Source of the DNA: Planctomycetota bacterium
GTDB taxonomy: Bacteria; Planctomycetota; Phycisphaerae; UBA1845
Assembly (NCBI GenBank): GCA_016200265.1
Contig: JACQFE010000026.1
Span: 1 to 64,000 of the forward strand
DNA: 64,000 bases
Reading direction: 5' to 3'
Part shown: positions 9,865-18,904 of the stretch, in pieces
Numbering within the stretch: position 1 is the first letter of the stretch
How the letters are laid out: each line of letters begins with the position of its first letter
The notes under the pieces: generated by a model
Databases searched by the model: none
Told to the model about the DNA's origin: nothing
Seen by the model: only the letters and a program-made list of their open reading frames with translations
Made by a program: the position numbers and the translations under genes

Positions 9865-9966
9865 ATGACGCCACAACAAAGACCGCTTTGGATGCGCTGG
9901 GTCTTGATAATTGGAATCATCGCAGCATCGATCCGGCTTGTAGCAAAGATTCTCCACCTGTCGTAG
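9865..9966 (+). CDS. Possible 33-aa membrane peptide
   Basis: A short frame between two leftward genes encodes a basic start (MTPQQRPLWMRW) followed by one hydrophobic segment of about 14 residues and a basic end. There is no clear ribosome site. It could be chance, so it is listed only as a candidate. Confidence 0.2.
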   Translation: MTPQQRPLWMRWVLIIGIIAASIRLVAKILHLS

Positions 9967-9971
9967 TCCAC

Positions 9972-10670
9972 TCATGCGGCCAGCGCTTCGACGGCTTCCA
10001 CGTTCGCCTTTTGCTTGAAGCGCCGTAGAGCATCGGGCAAACCATCAACCAAGTCGCGGACGTTGTTTCCGCAGAAACGTCCGTCGCCATATTTACCTTG
10101 CACATAGGAAACGAACCGAAAACCATCTGGAAACGACAAGGAAAGTTCCTGCGCGATGCGTTCAAGGTGATCGGCGATTGACTTGGCGTCCGGTTTGCGG
10201 AATCGAAAGCGACGCCAGCGGGAATAGAGTCCGTCACAATCGTCGGCCCAGGTCAGACTTGTCGTCGTGCCGATGACGATGACGTGGTTCGGCAAATTCT
10301 CCAGAAGTCCCAACAACATCCGCATACAGTCTTTGTTCAAGTGCTGAATTTCGTCGATTATGAAACAACGTCGGCCATTGCCCGCCCAACCGGACATTCG
10401 CATGGTGGATTCCAGCGCCCGGAAGTCCGCAATCGTAGCCGCTCGGCTGTCGATCCGTTCAATGGCGAATTCACCGCAACCCAGCGCCCGAGCCGTGACG
10501 TAGGCCGCTGACGTTTTGCCGCAACCCGCAATCGAATCCGACTCGAACAGCCAGCGCTCGCCGCAACCCTCGAATAGCCAGGAATCGCTACAGGCTTCTT
10601 TGGTTTCGTCGATAACCGATTGTCCGACGAATTGTTCCCATGCTTTTGGTCGATAGCGTTCGCTCAACAC
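9972..10670 (-). CDS. Clamp-loader-like AAA+ ATPase
   Basis: A 232-aa AAA+ protein resembling the ATPase core of DnaX/RFC small subunit: RYRPKAWEQFVGQ at the N-terminus (the clamp-loader box II region), Walker A IAGCGKTS at residues ~47-54, Walker B CFIIDE at ~103-108, sensor-1-like VIVIGTTT. The segment before the Walker A contains the motif WLFE twice, apparently a small in-frame duplication. It lacks the collar domain of a full clamp loader. The gene starts 7 bases inside the preceding gene at 10664-11158, so the two are likely co-translated. It probably belongs to the replication or transfer gear of a phage or integrative element. Confidence 0.75.
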   Translation of the reverse strand: MLSERYRPKAWEQFVGQSVIDETKEACSDSWLFEGCGERWLFESDSIAGCGKTSAAYVTARALGCGEFAIERIDSRAATIADFRALESTMRMSGWAGNGRRCFIIDEIQHLNKDCMRMLLGLLENLPNHVIVIGTTTSLTWADDCDGLYSRWRRFRFRKPDAKSIADHLERIAQELSLSFPDGFRFVSYVQGKYGDGRFCGNNVRDLVDGLPDALRRFKQKANVEAVEALAA

Positions 10671-11158
10671 GATTCACCGTCGCTTTCGCATTCGACCGTT
10701 GCCGGATCGACGTAGGTTAGGCCGTCAAAGAAAAACGCATGGCCGCAAGCGCCGCATCGTCTGCGCCCATCTTCAAAGAAGGTGATTGAATCGGACTCGC
10801 AAGCCGGACAGCGATCGGCGGGCAGTACGTTGCCGTCAGCGTCGATGTGCCAGTGACGATCGCAGGTTTCACAGGCTTGCAGGCATTCATCGTCGCAGAA
10901 AATCGGCGTTTCCGGCTGGCCGCAGAATGGACAGAGCGCGTCCGAGCCATCGGCATTCTGGAATGGTCGAATTGCGGTTTCCTTGGATCGCGCGCGCTGA
11001 AGAAAATCGTACAGGTCAATCGGTCGATCCGACTCCGTGACGCTGACGTGCATCGGCAACCATGATTCGGCGAACGTGGCCGCTTCGCTCGGATCGTCGA
11101 ATGACTTGACCCACGTCGCCGTCATTCCGGCGCGTTTTGATATAGATACGGTAATCAC
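10664..11158 (-). CDS. Zinc-ribbon protein of a mobile element
   Basis: A 164-aa protein with several CxxC pairs in its second half: CPFCGQPE, CDDECLQACETC, CPACESD and CGACGHAFFF, so two or three zinc ribbons. The N-terminal ~80 residues have no recognisable motif. It overlaps both neighbours by 4 and 7 bases, forming a tight leftward cluster with the metallopeptidase and the AAA+ ATPase. A DNA- or RNA-binding role is inferred from the ribbons only. Confidence 0.65.
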   Translation of the reverse strand: MITVSISKRAGMTATWVKSFDDPSEAATFAESWLPMHVSVTESDRPIDLYDFLQRARSKETAIRPFQNADGSDALCPFCGQPETPIFCDDECLQACETCDRHWHIDADGNVLPADRCPACESDSITFFEDGRRRCGACGHAFFFDGLTYVDPATVECESDGESC

Positions 11159-11532
11159 GCGGCCACCGCCTTTTCCGCGCAGGAATCCAGCGCCTCCACG
11201 TCGTCAATGATCGTCCGTGCCGTCGATGCGATGCGCTCCAGACTTGCCCGGAGCGCTTTTGAGTCGCCTTGCCACAAGGCGATGTAGGCCGACGATCGGA
11301 TCGTGGTGTCGAGTCCGAAGTGTTTACAGACAACGTAAGCGATTGATTCGGCTTCCAATTCCGCGATATTCTGCGTCAAGGTCGTGGCCGACTCGGTTTT
11401 CCCGAAGTGCAATGCACAATGCGCCAATTCGTGGGCAAGTGTTTTCGCCCGTTGTCCGCTTGGATGCGTGCCGTCGATGACGATGGACGCGCCCTTGTCG
11501 GTTGCGTATCCGAATTGCGATCCGGTCGACAC
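11155..11532 (-). CDS. ArdC-like zinc metallopeptidase domain, 5'-truncated
   Basis: A 125-aa frame with the zincin motif TLAHELAHCALH (His34, Glu35, His38) and the downstream ELEAES segment that supplies the third metal ligand in the ImmA/IrrE and ArdC C-terminal domains. Full ArdC-type proteins are ~300 aa with an N-terminal ssDNA-binding domain, which is missing here: the frame closes with a stop two codons upstream of the GTG start. Homology switches at about 11533-11536 to an integrase fragment on the other strand. This is therefore probably a broken gene left by a deletion. It overlaps the next gene by 4 bases. Confidence 0.6.
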   Translation of the reverse strand: MSTGSQFGYATDKGASIVIDGTHPSGQRAKTLAHELAHCALHFGKTESATTLTQNIAELEAESIAYVVCKHFGLDTTIRSSAYIALWQGDSKALRASLERIASTARTIIDDVEALDSCAEKAVAA

Positions 11533-11535
11533 ACC

Positions 11536-11784
11536 GATTACCGGATCACGGACAACAGCTACACCGACATGCGGCTCATTGACACCTTTGGGGCGGTGCG
11601 AGCGTTGCCGGATTATGAGCCGGAAGCGGTGCAGGCCGTCGCCTTGCGAAATGGCACGGACAATATGCCGGTGGAGTCAAAAGCCCGTGGCGAAATGCAG
11701 GACCAAATACGGGACCAAAAAACCCGCCCGACCCCGCATTTCACCGCGCTTCCGTGCAGTGAAGCTGATAATCGCGAAAATTAG
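11536..11784 (+). pseudogene. Tyrosine integrase C-terminal stump beside tRNA-Gln
   Basis: The frame reads DNSYTDMRLIDTFGAVRALP, which matches the end of planctomycete-type tyrosine recombinases around the catalytic Tyr (compare VYTDLRL in the stump at 15969-16541). Everything upstream of the Tyr region is gone. It lies ~105 bases from the 3' end of tRNA-Gln, the usual place for an integrase that uses the tRNA as its attachment site. It abuts the truncated metallopeptidase at 11532 head to head, so one deletion may have removed the N-terminal parts of both. Confidence 0.6.
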
Positions 11785-11858
11785 TGCCAATCAAATGACA
11801 CTCTCCGAGAGTCGCGCAAACCACTAGAAAACAAGGGTATTTCTCTCGCTATGAGCGC

Positions 11859-11885
11859 AAAAAAAAGGCCGACGATTTCGGCCTT
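11859..11885 (-). terminator. Rho-independent terminator after tRNA-Gln
   Basis: On the minus strand an 8-bp GC-rich stem (AAGGCCGA/TCGGCCTT, five-base loop) is followed directly by a run of at least six T. It sits five bases past the tRNA 3' end. Confidence 0.8.
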
Positions 11886-11889
11886 TGCA

Positions 11890-11962
11890 CTGGGGTGCTA
11901 GGACTCGAACCTAGAACCTTCTGATCCAGAGTCAGACGTGCTGCCAGTTGCACCACACCCCA
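11890..11962 (-). tRNA. tRNA-Gln (anticodon CTG)
   Basis: A 73-nt cloverleaf on the minus strand: 7-bp acceptor stem TGGGGTG/CACCCCA with discriminator G, anticodon stem TCTGA/TCAGA with loop CTCTGGA (anticodon CTG), and T arm with GGTTCGAGTCC. CCA is not encoded. It is probably the attachment site of the element on its left, as suggested by the integrase stump at 11536-11784. Confidence 0.95.
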
Positions 11963-12008
11963 AACCGACTTCCCTGCGGTGCCATTCAAGCAGCGCGGCG
12001 ACGACAAG

Positions 12009-12650
12009 TCAAGGCAAATCAACCAGACTCTCGTTGGCCTTTCGATGACGCAGCGCATTGCGCCGACCAGGCCCGAAAAACCGCAATGGCACGAGCAGCA
12101 AAGCAATCATGCCGATCGAAACCGGAACGTCCTGTCCGCAAACGTGAACGGTCGTCTGTGGCGGCGTAATGGGCGGCGGATTCGTCGTCGAACAGACGCT
12201 CTGATCGTCCCAAAGTGGACAGGCGTCGCAGCGAACGCCATGAAGCGAGTCCGGCATCTTATGCGAATCGGTCGGTTGCCCGGTGAATCCATCCACGTTG
12301 ACCAACGAGCCGGTCAGCGTCATCCAGAATACGCGGGCATTTCCGTCGCCATCGGTCGCGAACGAAATCGACCCCGCGGGATTCCCTTCAAACGTGACAT
12401 TCCCCTGCTCATCCATCGTCGCGTCGCTAAGCGTGACATCGGAACCGGAAACGATCGTCAGTTCGCTGGTGTCTTTAAGAACCACCAGTTGCGCATTGGC
12501 CGCAATCACCGTGTCGCAGATCGTTCCTGTAACAGGGTCTTGAAACGAGCCCCAGGGCACCGTCTGTCCCACGGCCTCAAAATGCGAAGCGCCGAACGCA
12601 ATCGTCCAAACGAAAACAACGACCTTGACTACTCGCCCCTGTATTCTCAT
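12009..12650 (-). CDS. Secreted protein, paralogue of the next gene
   Basis: A 213-aa protein starting at the ATG at 12650, eight bases after the preceding gene's stop, so the two form an operon. It has a signal peptide ending near VGQ. A ~130-residue domain is shared with the product of 12659-13537: common segments are TVPWGSFQDPVTGTICD versus NLPWDVYADPQSDSVCD, and QLVVL.DT.E..IVSG.DV. A Cys-containing CDACPLWDD stretch follows, then a Pro/Thr linker and one C-terminal hydrophobic segment with basic tail. The paired paralogues look like a recent duplication; function unknown. Confidence 0.75.
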   Translation of the reverse strand: MRIQGRVVKVVVFVWTIAFGASHFEAVGQTVPWGSFQDPVTGTICDTVIAANAQLVVLKDTSELTIVSGSDVTLSDATMDEQGNVTFEGNPAGSISFATDGDGNARVFWMTLTGSLVNVDGFTGQPTDSHKMPDSLHGVRCDACPLWDDQSVCSTTNPPPITPPQTTVHVCGQDVPVSIGMIALLLVPLRFFGPGRRNALRHRKANESLVDLP

Positions 12651-12658
12651 CAAATGTC

Positions 12659-13537
12659 TCAAACTCCTCGCCGTGCGCGCATTCGCATTCCCATCAGTCC
12701 GACGAACGTCAATGACAGCGTCAGACCTTGCGTCGCACCGCACGCAAACGAAATACCGCCGTTCCCGCCTCCACCAATCGTCTCCACTTCGCACCCATCC
12801 GCGTCAACATCCACGCCATCCGCAGAATTCGGACAAAGATCATCACAGTTGTTGACGCCGTCGTTGTCGTCATCAAGCTGGCTGCACGAGCAACCGCCGC
12901 TATCCGCCGTTTCATCGAGCGGCGTACCCGAACAATCATCGTCGCAATCGTTAATGCCGTCGCCGTCTTCATCAACCTGGCTGCACGAGCAGCCAAAATC
13001 ATCAACCGATTCATCCGCCGGCGTGTTTGGGCACTCGTCTGCTTCGTCCGGCACGCCGTCAGCGTCCTCATCCAACACGGACGTGCACGCCGTCGGATCA
13101 TCATAGAGGGAGCACGCATCGCAACCAACATCATGAAATTCGCTCGGCAGCCGACCCGAATCACTTGGCTCCAGCGTTAAAGTATCCAAGTCCACGACGG
13201 TTCCCTGGAAAGTCAGCCACCAAAGCGTGCGAAAGCCGTCACCATCCTCGGCGAAATCGATGAGACCAAACGGCAGGTCGTCAAACGTGACATTGAGATT
13301 CGCATCAACGTGCAAATGACTCAGAATGACGTCCGTTCCAGAAACGATGACAAACTCCCCCGTGTCGGTAAGAACGACAAGCTGTACGTTCGTCGTGTTG
13401 ACGAGATCGCATACTGAATCCGATTGCGGATCGGCATACACATCCCACGGGAGATTTTGGGCCGCAGCGAACCGCAATCCGCACAATCCGGCGAGGCAAG
13501 ATGCAGTAATAACCGCGCAATGATGGAACCGACGCAT
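12659..13537 (-). CDS. Secreted protein with thrombospondin type 3-like calcium repeats
   Basis: The ATG at 13537 has an AAGGAGG site, giving 292 aa with a signal peptide ending in AAAQ. A ~140-residue N-terminal domain is shared with the downstream paralogue. It is followed by three D-rich TSP3-type repeats (DEDADGVPDEADECPNTP, DEDGDGINDCDDDC, DDDNDGVNNCDDLCP), which in that family bind calcium and occur in secreted or outer-membrane-linked proteins. It ends with a glycine stretch and a C-terminal hydrophobic anchor followed by MRMRARRGV. It is probably anchored on the cell surface. Confidence 0.8.
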   Translation of the reverse strand: MRRFHHCAVITASCLAGLCGLRFAAAQNLPWDVYADPQSDSVCDLVNTTNVQLVVLTDTGEFVIVSGTDVILSHLHVDANLNVTFDDLPFGLIDFAEDGDGFRTLWWLTFQGTVVDLDTLTLEPSDSGRLPSEFHDVGCDACSLYDDPTACTSVLDEDADGVPDEADECPNTPADESVDDFGCSCSQVDEDGDGINDCDDDCSGTPLDETADSGGCSCSQLDDDNDGVNNCDDLCPNSADGVDVDADGCEVETIGGGGNGGISFACGATQGLTLSLTFVGLMGMRMRARRGV

Positions 13538-13700
13538 GGTTGACCTCCTTGTCTCAACGCTACCGAAGGTCCTCCGCCGGACCAAGGGTGCGTGTGTGAA
13601 TGCCCGGATTGTACGCGCAAAACGAATGTCTTCCAGTGGGGCAACGACGACCACCGTCATTCTGAGTCCCGGTACTCCGGGACGAAGAATCTCGGTGCAT

Positions 13701-13727
13701 GAGATGCTTCGCTTTGCTCAGCATGAC
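13701..13727. repeat. Dispersed intergenic repeat, copy 1
   Basis: A 27-bp motif starting GAGATGCTTCGCT and ending GCTCAGCATGAC recurs with two mismatches at 20513-20539. The core AGCGAAGC-type dyad resembles repeat families scattered between genes in many bacterial genomes. It lies in the untranslated stretch between the secreted operon and the threonine dehydrogenase gene. Confidence 0.6.
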
Positions 13728-13774
13728 GGCCAACTGTATCCCAAATGCGGGGTTCCAATTAGTGGCGATCCGCA

Positions 13775-14917
13775 TCAACGGTGAACAGGAGCACCCGTAA
13801 TGTTCGGGTCCGGCATTCGCGCCCGCTGGCCGCCGGGAATATCCGCAGGCCTGCCATGATTCGGCAGGACAACGATCTTGCACGCATCACCCCTCGACAG
13901 CATCGCCATCGCGTCGTTGATTTCTTCAAGTTCGATCGTCTTCGTAATCAGCGGCCGCAAGTTGATCACGCCGCCTTCCAGCAGCCAGCGAGTCTTGTAC
14001 CACGTGTCGAAAATTCGCCGACCGTTGAGCGCCAGGACCGTCAAATTCTTGAATATCATGTTTTCGGCCACGTCAATTTCGACCGGCTTCGAGGGGATTC
14101 CAAAGAGAATAACCGTGCCGCCATTTCGCACAACGCGGAACGCAGTCGTGATCGCACTCGGCGCTCCGCTCATTTCGAGTACGACATCAACGCCGTATCC
14201 GCCGTTGGCCTGCACAATGGCGTCAACGATTTCGCCATCGCTCGGCGAATGATCCTTCGGATTGAACACCTGCGTCGCGCCCATCTTCGTCGCGAGCTGG
14301 ATTCGAAATGGATGCACGTCTGAAGCGAACACCGCTTTCGCGCCGACCGCTTTGCAAATTCCAATCGTGAACAGGCCGATCGGACCGCAGCCAAGCACCA
14401 GCACCGACTGACCCGACAAATCCTGATTCATGGTCGAGAACACCGCGTTGCCGAAAGGTTCCTGCAAGGTTGCGATTTCGGGCGGCAATTTGGCTCGATT
14501 GTTTTGCCAGATCACTTTTTCAGGAACGACCACATAATTCGCAAAAGCGCCTTCACGATCGACGCCGAGAATCTGCGTGTGCGGGCACATGTGCGCCTGT
14601 CCCGTGCGGCATTGATAACACATGCCGCATGTCACGTGGGATTCCGCGGAAACGTAATCTCCGACGACGGCCGTACGCACCTTCTCCCCCACCGCGACAA
14701 TTGTGCCGCAAAATTCATGCCCCAACGTCAGCGGTGGCTTGATGCGACGCTGTGACCATTCGTCCCAGTTCCAGATGTGCAAATCCGTTCCGCAGAGGCT
14801 CGCGGCCTCGACGTACACAAGCACATCCTCGGGCCCCGGCGTCGGACGCGGAATCTCGCACACGGAAAGCCCTCGTTCCGCCTTCAGTTTTCGCACCGCG
14901 AACATGGACTCAGCCAT
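13775..14917 (-). CDS. tdh: L-threonine 3-dehydrogenase (zinc-dependent MDR family)
   Basis: A 380-aa medium-chain dehydrogenase. Catalytic zinc ligands are Cys42 (SLCGTDLHIW) and His67-Glu68 (TLGHEFCG); the structural zinc lobe is Cys97, Cys100, Cys103 and Cys111. The Rossmann motif is VLGCGPIGLFTIG. The CGTDLHIWNWDEW stretch and the overall length match Tdh, which oxidises L-threonine to 2-amino-3-ketobutyrate with NAD+ in threonine catabolism to glycine. A C-terminal tail of ~25 Pro-rich residues exceeds the usual family end. The partner kbl is not in the window. The start ATG codes MAESMF. Confidence 0.92.
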   Translation of the reverse strand: MAESMFAVRKLKAERGLSVCEIPRPTPGPEDVLVYVEAASLCGTDLHIWNWDEWSQRRIKPPLTLGHEFCGTIVAVGEKVRTAVVGDYVSAESHVTCGMCYQCRTGQAHMCPHTQILGVDREGAFANYVVVPEKVIWQNNRAKLPPEIATLQEPFGNAVFSTMNQDLSGQSVLVLGCGPIGLFTIGICKAVGAKAVFASDVHPFRIQLATKMGATQVFNPKDHSPSDGEIVDAIVQANGGYGVDVVLEMSGAPSAITTAFRVVRNGGTVILFGIPSKPVEIDVAENMIFKNLTVLALNGRRIFDTWYKTRWLLEGGVINLRPLITKTIELEEINDAMAMLSRGDACKIVVLPNHGRPADIPGGQRARMPDPNITGAPVHR

Positions 14918-14976
14918 AGCTTCTCAATTCATTTCATCAGCGCAGTCGACTTGCACGACATTTGCGAGCAATGACG

Positions 14977-15810
14977 TCATTTTTCGTCCTTCAAGAGTTC
15001 CTCAACGACTTCCTTGTACCCCTTCCACTCCGCGGGCCGATCCAAATCGCCAGGCTTAACGCCCACGTTGACGGATGATTCAGAAAGATCGGGAAACTCC
15101 GCCGTATTGATTTCCTGTCCCTCGCTCTTCGTCACAACGATCCGCGTCGGCAAATGCAGCGTGCGATGCACGTACAAATCGAGCTGCTGGTAGCGTCGTG
15201 CGAGCTTGCTACCTGGTTTCGTCTTGCATCGTAAGTGGTCAGTGTTCGCGGGATCGCTCTCCGTAGGCGGCACCAACTCAACCTCAAAATTCCGAAGAAT
15301 CGCTTCCTTCTTCTGGCCAAACGGCAAGGGAAACGGCGCTTTCTCCAGATCAAATAAGTCGAGTTTCTGATCCCGATTGGCCAATTCCTGCTTGGTCACC
15401 TGCGCGGTCCGCTCGACGGCTTGATAAAGCCACTGCCCATCAAACAAATACCACTCGCGCTTTCCCACGACACCGTCAGCCGCAGTCTTATCGAATTGAA
15501 TCAGGAACTTCGGATTTGGCTGCGTCATCGCGAACATGATGCGACCGGTCTTGGTTTTCTTGGTCATGTTGATCTGGTCATCTTCGATGAATCGCACCTC
15601 ACAACGAATGTCGTGCAAATCGTCGCTGCGTTTTTGAAGATCCGTGAGAATTCGTTCAACATCAGGAGAGGCGGATGAGGGTGCAGGCGCCGTGGTTTGA
15701 GCATGTGCGACGCAGACAAAAAGCAGGCCAATCGAACCGATCGTTCCTAAGCCCGTCGGCCAGATGATTCTTCCCTTGGACCTTTGAACTTTCGACCATT
15801 CCAACCGCAT
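14977..15810 (-). CDS. LolA-like planctomycete exported protein (TIGR03009-like)
   Basis: The ATG at 15810 gives 277 aa with a hydrophobic signal segment ending near AHAQ. The body resembles the LolA/outer-membrane lipoprotein-sorting fold in its planctomycete version: RFIEDDQINMTKKTKTGRI, EWYLFDGQWLYQ, and a C-terminal PTRIVVTKSEGQEINTAEF. It probably acts in the periplasm binding a hydrophobic ligand. It reads in the same direction as tdh, 59 bases upstream, without overlap. Confidence 0.75.
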   Translation of the reverse strand: MRLEWSKVQRSKGRIIWPTGLGTIGSIGLLFVCVAHAQTTAPAPSSASPDVERILTDLQKRSDDLHDIRCEVRFIEDDQINMTKKTKTGRIMFAMTQPNPKFLIQFDKTAADGVVGKREWYLFDGQWLYQAVERTAQVTKQELANRDQKLDLFDLEKAPFPLPFGQKKEAILRNFEVELVPPTESDPANTDHLRCKTKPGSKLARRYQQLDLYVHRTLHLPTRIVVTKSEGQEINTAEFPDLSESSVNVGVKPGDLDRPAEWKGYKEVVEELLKDEK

Positions 15811-15968
15811 CGACTCGTCCGCCCTTCTGATCGTTTTTTCCGCTCGATTAACATTGCCAATGGTAGACGGAGGCCCGACAATGAACAAGCATTCTCCCGG
15901 CTTGCAAATCCGCGCGTTATCCGTGAACATGTGCCCGGCGCGTCGCGAACAAAAATTGATCCGGAGCA

Positions 15969-16541
<573 letters not shown>

Positions 16542-16560
16542 GTTCGGGGAAAAAGGCGGA

Positions 16561-16734
16561 TTATTTGCTCTCGGAAGAGTTATCAGTCGGCGGCTCGGAA
16601 TCGGGCATTACGAGTTCAACTCCGCCATTCCGAGCGATGTAAGATTGCAATTCAAGCTTGCGACGGCGTTCCATTTCCACGCGTACGCCCGGCTTCTTGC
16701 GGTCACCGTTGAGCGAAGCAGATTCCGCTCGCAT
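16561..16734 (-). CDS. Possible 57-aa protein downstream of parA
   Basis: A charged frame overlapping the end of the ParA gene by 31 bases and ending in an acidic-serine tail. No ribosome site or family is recognised. It may be chance. Confidence 0.25.
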   Translation of the reverse strand: MRAESASLNGDRKKPGVRVEMERRRKLELQSYIARNGGVELVMPDSEPPTDNSSESK

Positions 16735-17698
16735 CGGCGATTCGGATGGCGAGGGACTTGAACTGCTCATAGCACTCGTTGACCGCTGCCACGTGTCCGC
16801 CGATTGCTCCATCTGCGGGCTTCAAGAGAAACATAGGCTTTCGGGCATCCTGCGACAGAGGCATGAGACTCTTGAAGTGTTTGATCATTGCAAGTTGATT
16901 TGGATCCCCCAGGTTGAACGCTCCACCCAACACCTCAGTCTCGTAGACCTCCGGGATTCGCTCAGCCCACCTTTTGTAAGCTTTAACCGGCCTATTGCTG
17001 CGAACTGATGGGTTCAAAATGACATAGCCAAGCGGAGTCATACTTCCATCTGGAAGCAGAATGTCATTGGGAGCGGTTTCCCTTTGCTTGCGCTCTTTCC
17101 AGCTACTGCGCCAAGATCGCAAGGTTGGACCAAGGTTTCGCAAGCCTTGAAGTGAAAATAGGTCCGCTCCGAGCGGAACAACAATAAAATCGGAGGCGAC
17201 AAGGGCGGCACGATTCATTGCGCCGATGTTTGGTCCGACATCGATTAGCGCGACGTCAGCACCGCATCTTTCGCCGGCTCGAATTGTCACGCGGTAGAAC
17301 GCGCTCATTACGCGAAACGCATCGTGTGCGTCAGGTGGATTATCGCTAAGGCAGTCTCTCCATCCTTGAGAGAGTCGGTCCTCAAACGTACTTAATCCCA
17401 AATCACCCGGAATAATGTGCATTCGGTCGACTACCTGTTCCGGGCTAAACGATTCGATGTCCCCCATCCGATTGATGAGTTTATCCACGGCACCGAGAAT
17501 TGTCCTCGAATGCGCCCCATCAGGCCACAATTTCTCTAGCGCGTCATCATCGAAAAATGCACTCGTGAGGTTAGACTGTGGGTCCAAATCCACTGCGATA
17601 ACATTTGTTCCCAGCTCCCGGAACATCCAAGCAAGATGGTAAACAAGTGATGTTTTTCCAACGCCCCCCTTGTTGTTGAAGAAAGTGATTGTCTTCAA
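16703..17698 (-). CDS. ParA/Soj-type P-loop ATPase
   Basis: A 331-aa MinD/ParA-family ATPase: deviant Walker A KGGVGKTS at residues 10-17, VIAVDLDPQSNLTSAF (A' motif), DVALIDVGPNIGAMNRAAL (Walker B region). It has ~330 residues with extra sequence around 60-160 and 205-240 compared with chromosomal Soj. Its start overlaps the stop of the upstream AlbA_2 gene by 4 bases, indicating co-translation. No ParB or centromere-like repeat lies beside it, so a partition role is uncertain. It may instead partner the AlbA_2 ATPase. Confidence 0.85.
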   Translation of the reverse strand: MKTITFFNNKGGVGKTSLVYHLAWMFRELGTNVIAVDLDPQSNLTSAFFDDDALEKLWPDGAHSRTILGAVDKLINRMGDIESFSPEQVVDRMHIIPGDLGLSTFEDRLSQGWRDCLSDNPPDAHDAFRVMSAFYRVTIRAGERCGADVALIDVGPNIGAMNRAALVASDFIVVPLGADLFSLQGLRNLGPTLRSWRSSWKERKQRETAPNDILLPDGSMTPLGYVILNPSVRSNRPVKAYKRWAERIPEVYETEVLGGAFNLGDPNQLAMIKHFKSLMPLSQDARKPMFLLKPADGAIGGHVAAVNECYEQFKSLAIRIADASGICFAQR

Positions 17699-18882
17699 GC
17701 GCGTGCTCGCAGGATAGCCGCAAGATGATTATCGCCGATATCAAATTCAAGCCGTGGGTTGCCATTTCGCTTCATTTCATTTTCTGCGATGGCGATACCC
17801 CTCCCAAATCGGTTCACAAAACCAAGAGTTTTTGCAGCCTCTGCAACAATGGGATTCCGATACGCTGTACCCCCCGGAAAATGATCTCTCGTAAGATCTC
17901 CGAACAAAGAACCGGGATTGTGAATTTCAAGACGCGCATTGAATTGGTTCACCATTATCGGAGTAGTCGAGTCTTCGTAGTTTCTGTGGATGACAGCGTT
18001 GATCAGCAATTCATGAAGCGCGGCTGGAGGATAGGCGTATACTGTGGTGTCAGTTAGATCCTCTTGTCGACTTGGGCGCGCTTCTGCGAGCCGAATTGCA
18101 AGCTGATCTAGCTCTCTCATTACGGAGAGTAGATCGCCTGTGATACGAGATTCTCCGAGTACTTCACTTGCCTGCGATTGTCCATCGTAACTGACATATT
18201 GGATATAGGCACCGGGAAAAAAGTTCAGACAGTCCTTCCCAAAAAGCAGGATTGCTGCATTCGTTGGCCGATCGTTGCGCGAATCCCAGAAACGCAGAGC
18301 AGCCAGCTGGTCTTTCGTTGTTCGTTCGTTTTCGGCGAGTACCTGTCGCGAAACTGCATTGGGCAAATATGTTAATTTGAACAAATCCAGCGATAGGTCG
18401 TCGAGAGTTCCATCTGGGCAATTCCTTGCATCCCATGTCCTAGCTCGATCCACCCGTCGTTCGGATAGACGGCGCTCCTCCTCTTGAGTTGCGATTCCTC
18501 TGCGAGGACCTGTGCGGATATATGTGACCCCTTTGTATCGAACCGGCGGGAGCGTCGAAGGAAGAACTTCAATGACAGCTACGGCGTTCCCATCAATTTC
18601 AAGCCTTACCACGTGCATCATCGGTTGGGGGATAATCTGCCCATTGTCGCGATGCGCCGCAAGAGTGACTAGGAGTTGTTCCGTGATCGGCGTGCCCGTG
18701 GGTTCACCACTTACGTTGACGCCGATGACCAAATACCCCGGCAAATGATGATCAGGGAGGTCGTTTGCAAACGCGCAGATCGCTTGACAAAATTTGTCAG
18801 TATCTGCAACAGACTGGGTCTTTTCAACACGGTCCGCCTCTGCTTCTCGCAGTATTTGTCTTAGTTTCCCTGCCTCGATCAT
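17695..18882 (-). CDS. AlbA_2/Schlafen-type ATP-binding protein with GHKL-like C-terminus
   Basis: A 395-aa protein. Residues ~15-150 match the AlbA_2 (Schlafen-core-like) domain: EADRVEKTQS near the start, ICAFANDLPDHHLPGYLVIGV, YIRTGPRRGIATQEEERRLSERR. The remainder resembles the C-terminal half of the RecG-like putative regulators, with a GHKL/HATPase_c_4 motif: YPPAALHELLINAVIHRNY followed by IHNPGSL and GFVNRFGRGI. Members are predicted nucleic-acid-binding ATPases, and some are linked to phage defence or transcription control. Co-translated with the following ParA gene beside a tRNA-linked integrase stump. Confidence 0.82.
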   Translation of the reverse strand: MIEAGKLRQILREAEADRVEKTQSVADTDKFCQAICAFANDLPDHHLPGYLVIGVNVSGEPTGTPITEQLLVTLAAHRDNGQIIPQPMMHVVRLEIDGNAVAVIEVLPSTLPPVRYKGVTYIRTGPRRGIATQEEERRLSERRVDRARTWDARNCPDGTLDDLSLDLFKLTYLPNAVSRQVLAENERTTKDQLAALRFWDSRNDRPTNAAILLFGKDCLNFFPGAYIQYVSYDGQSQASEVLGESRITGDLLSVMRELDQLAIRLAEARPSRQEDLTDTTVYAYPPAALHELLINAVIHRNYEDSTTPIMVNQFNARLEIHNPGSLFGDLTRDHFPGGTAYRNPIVAEAAKTLGFVNRFGRGIAIAENEMKRNGNPRLEFDIGDNHLAAILRARA

Positions 18883-18904
18883 TTTCTAAAGCCCATTGAA
18901 TAGT

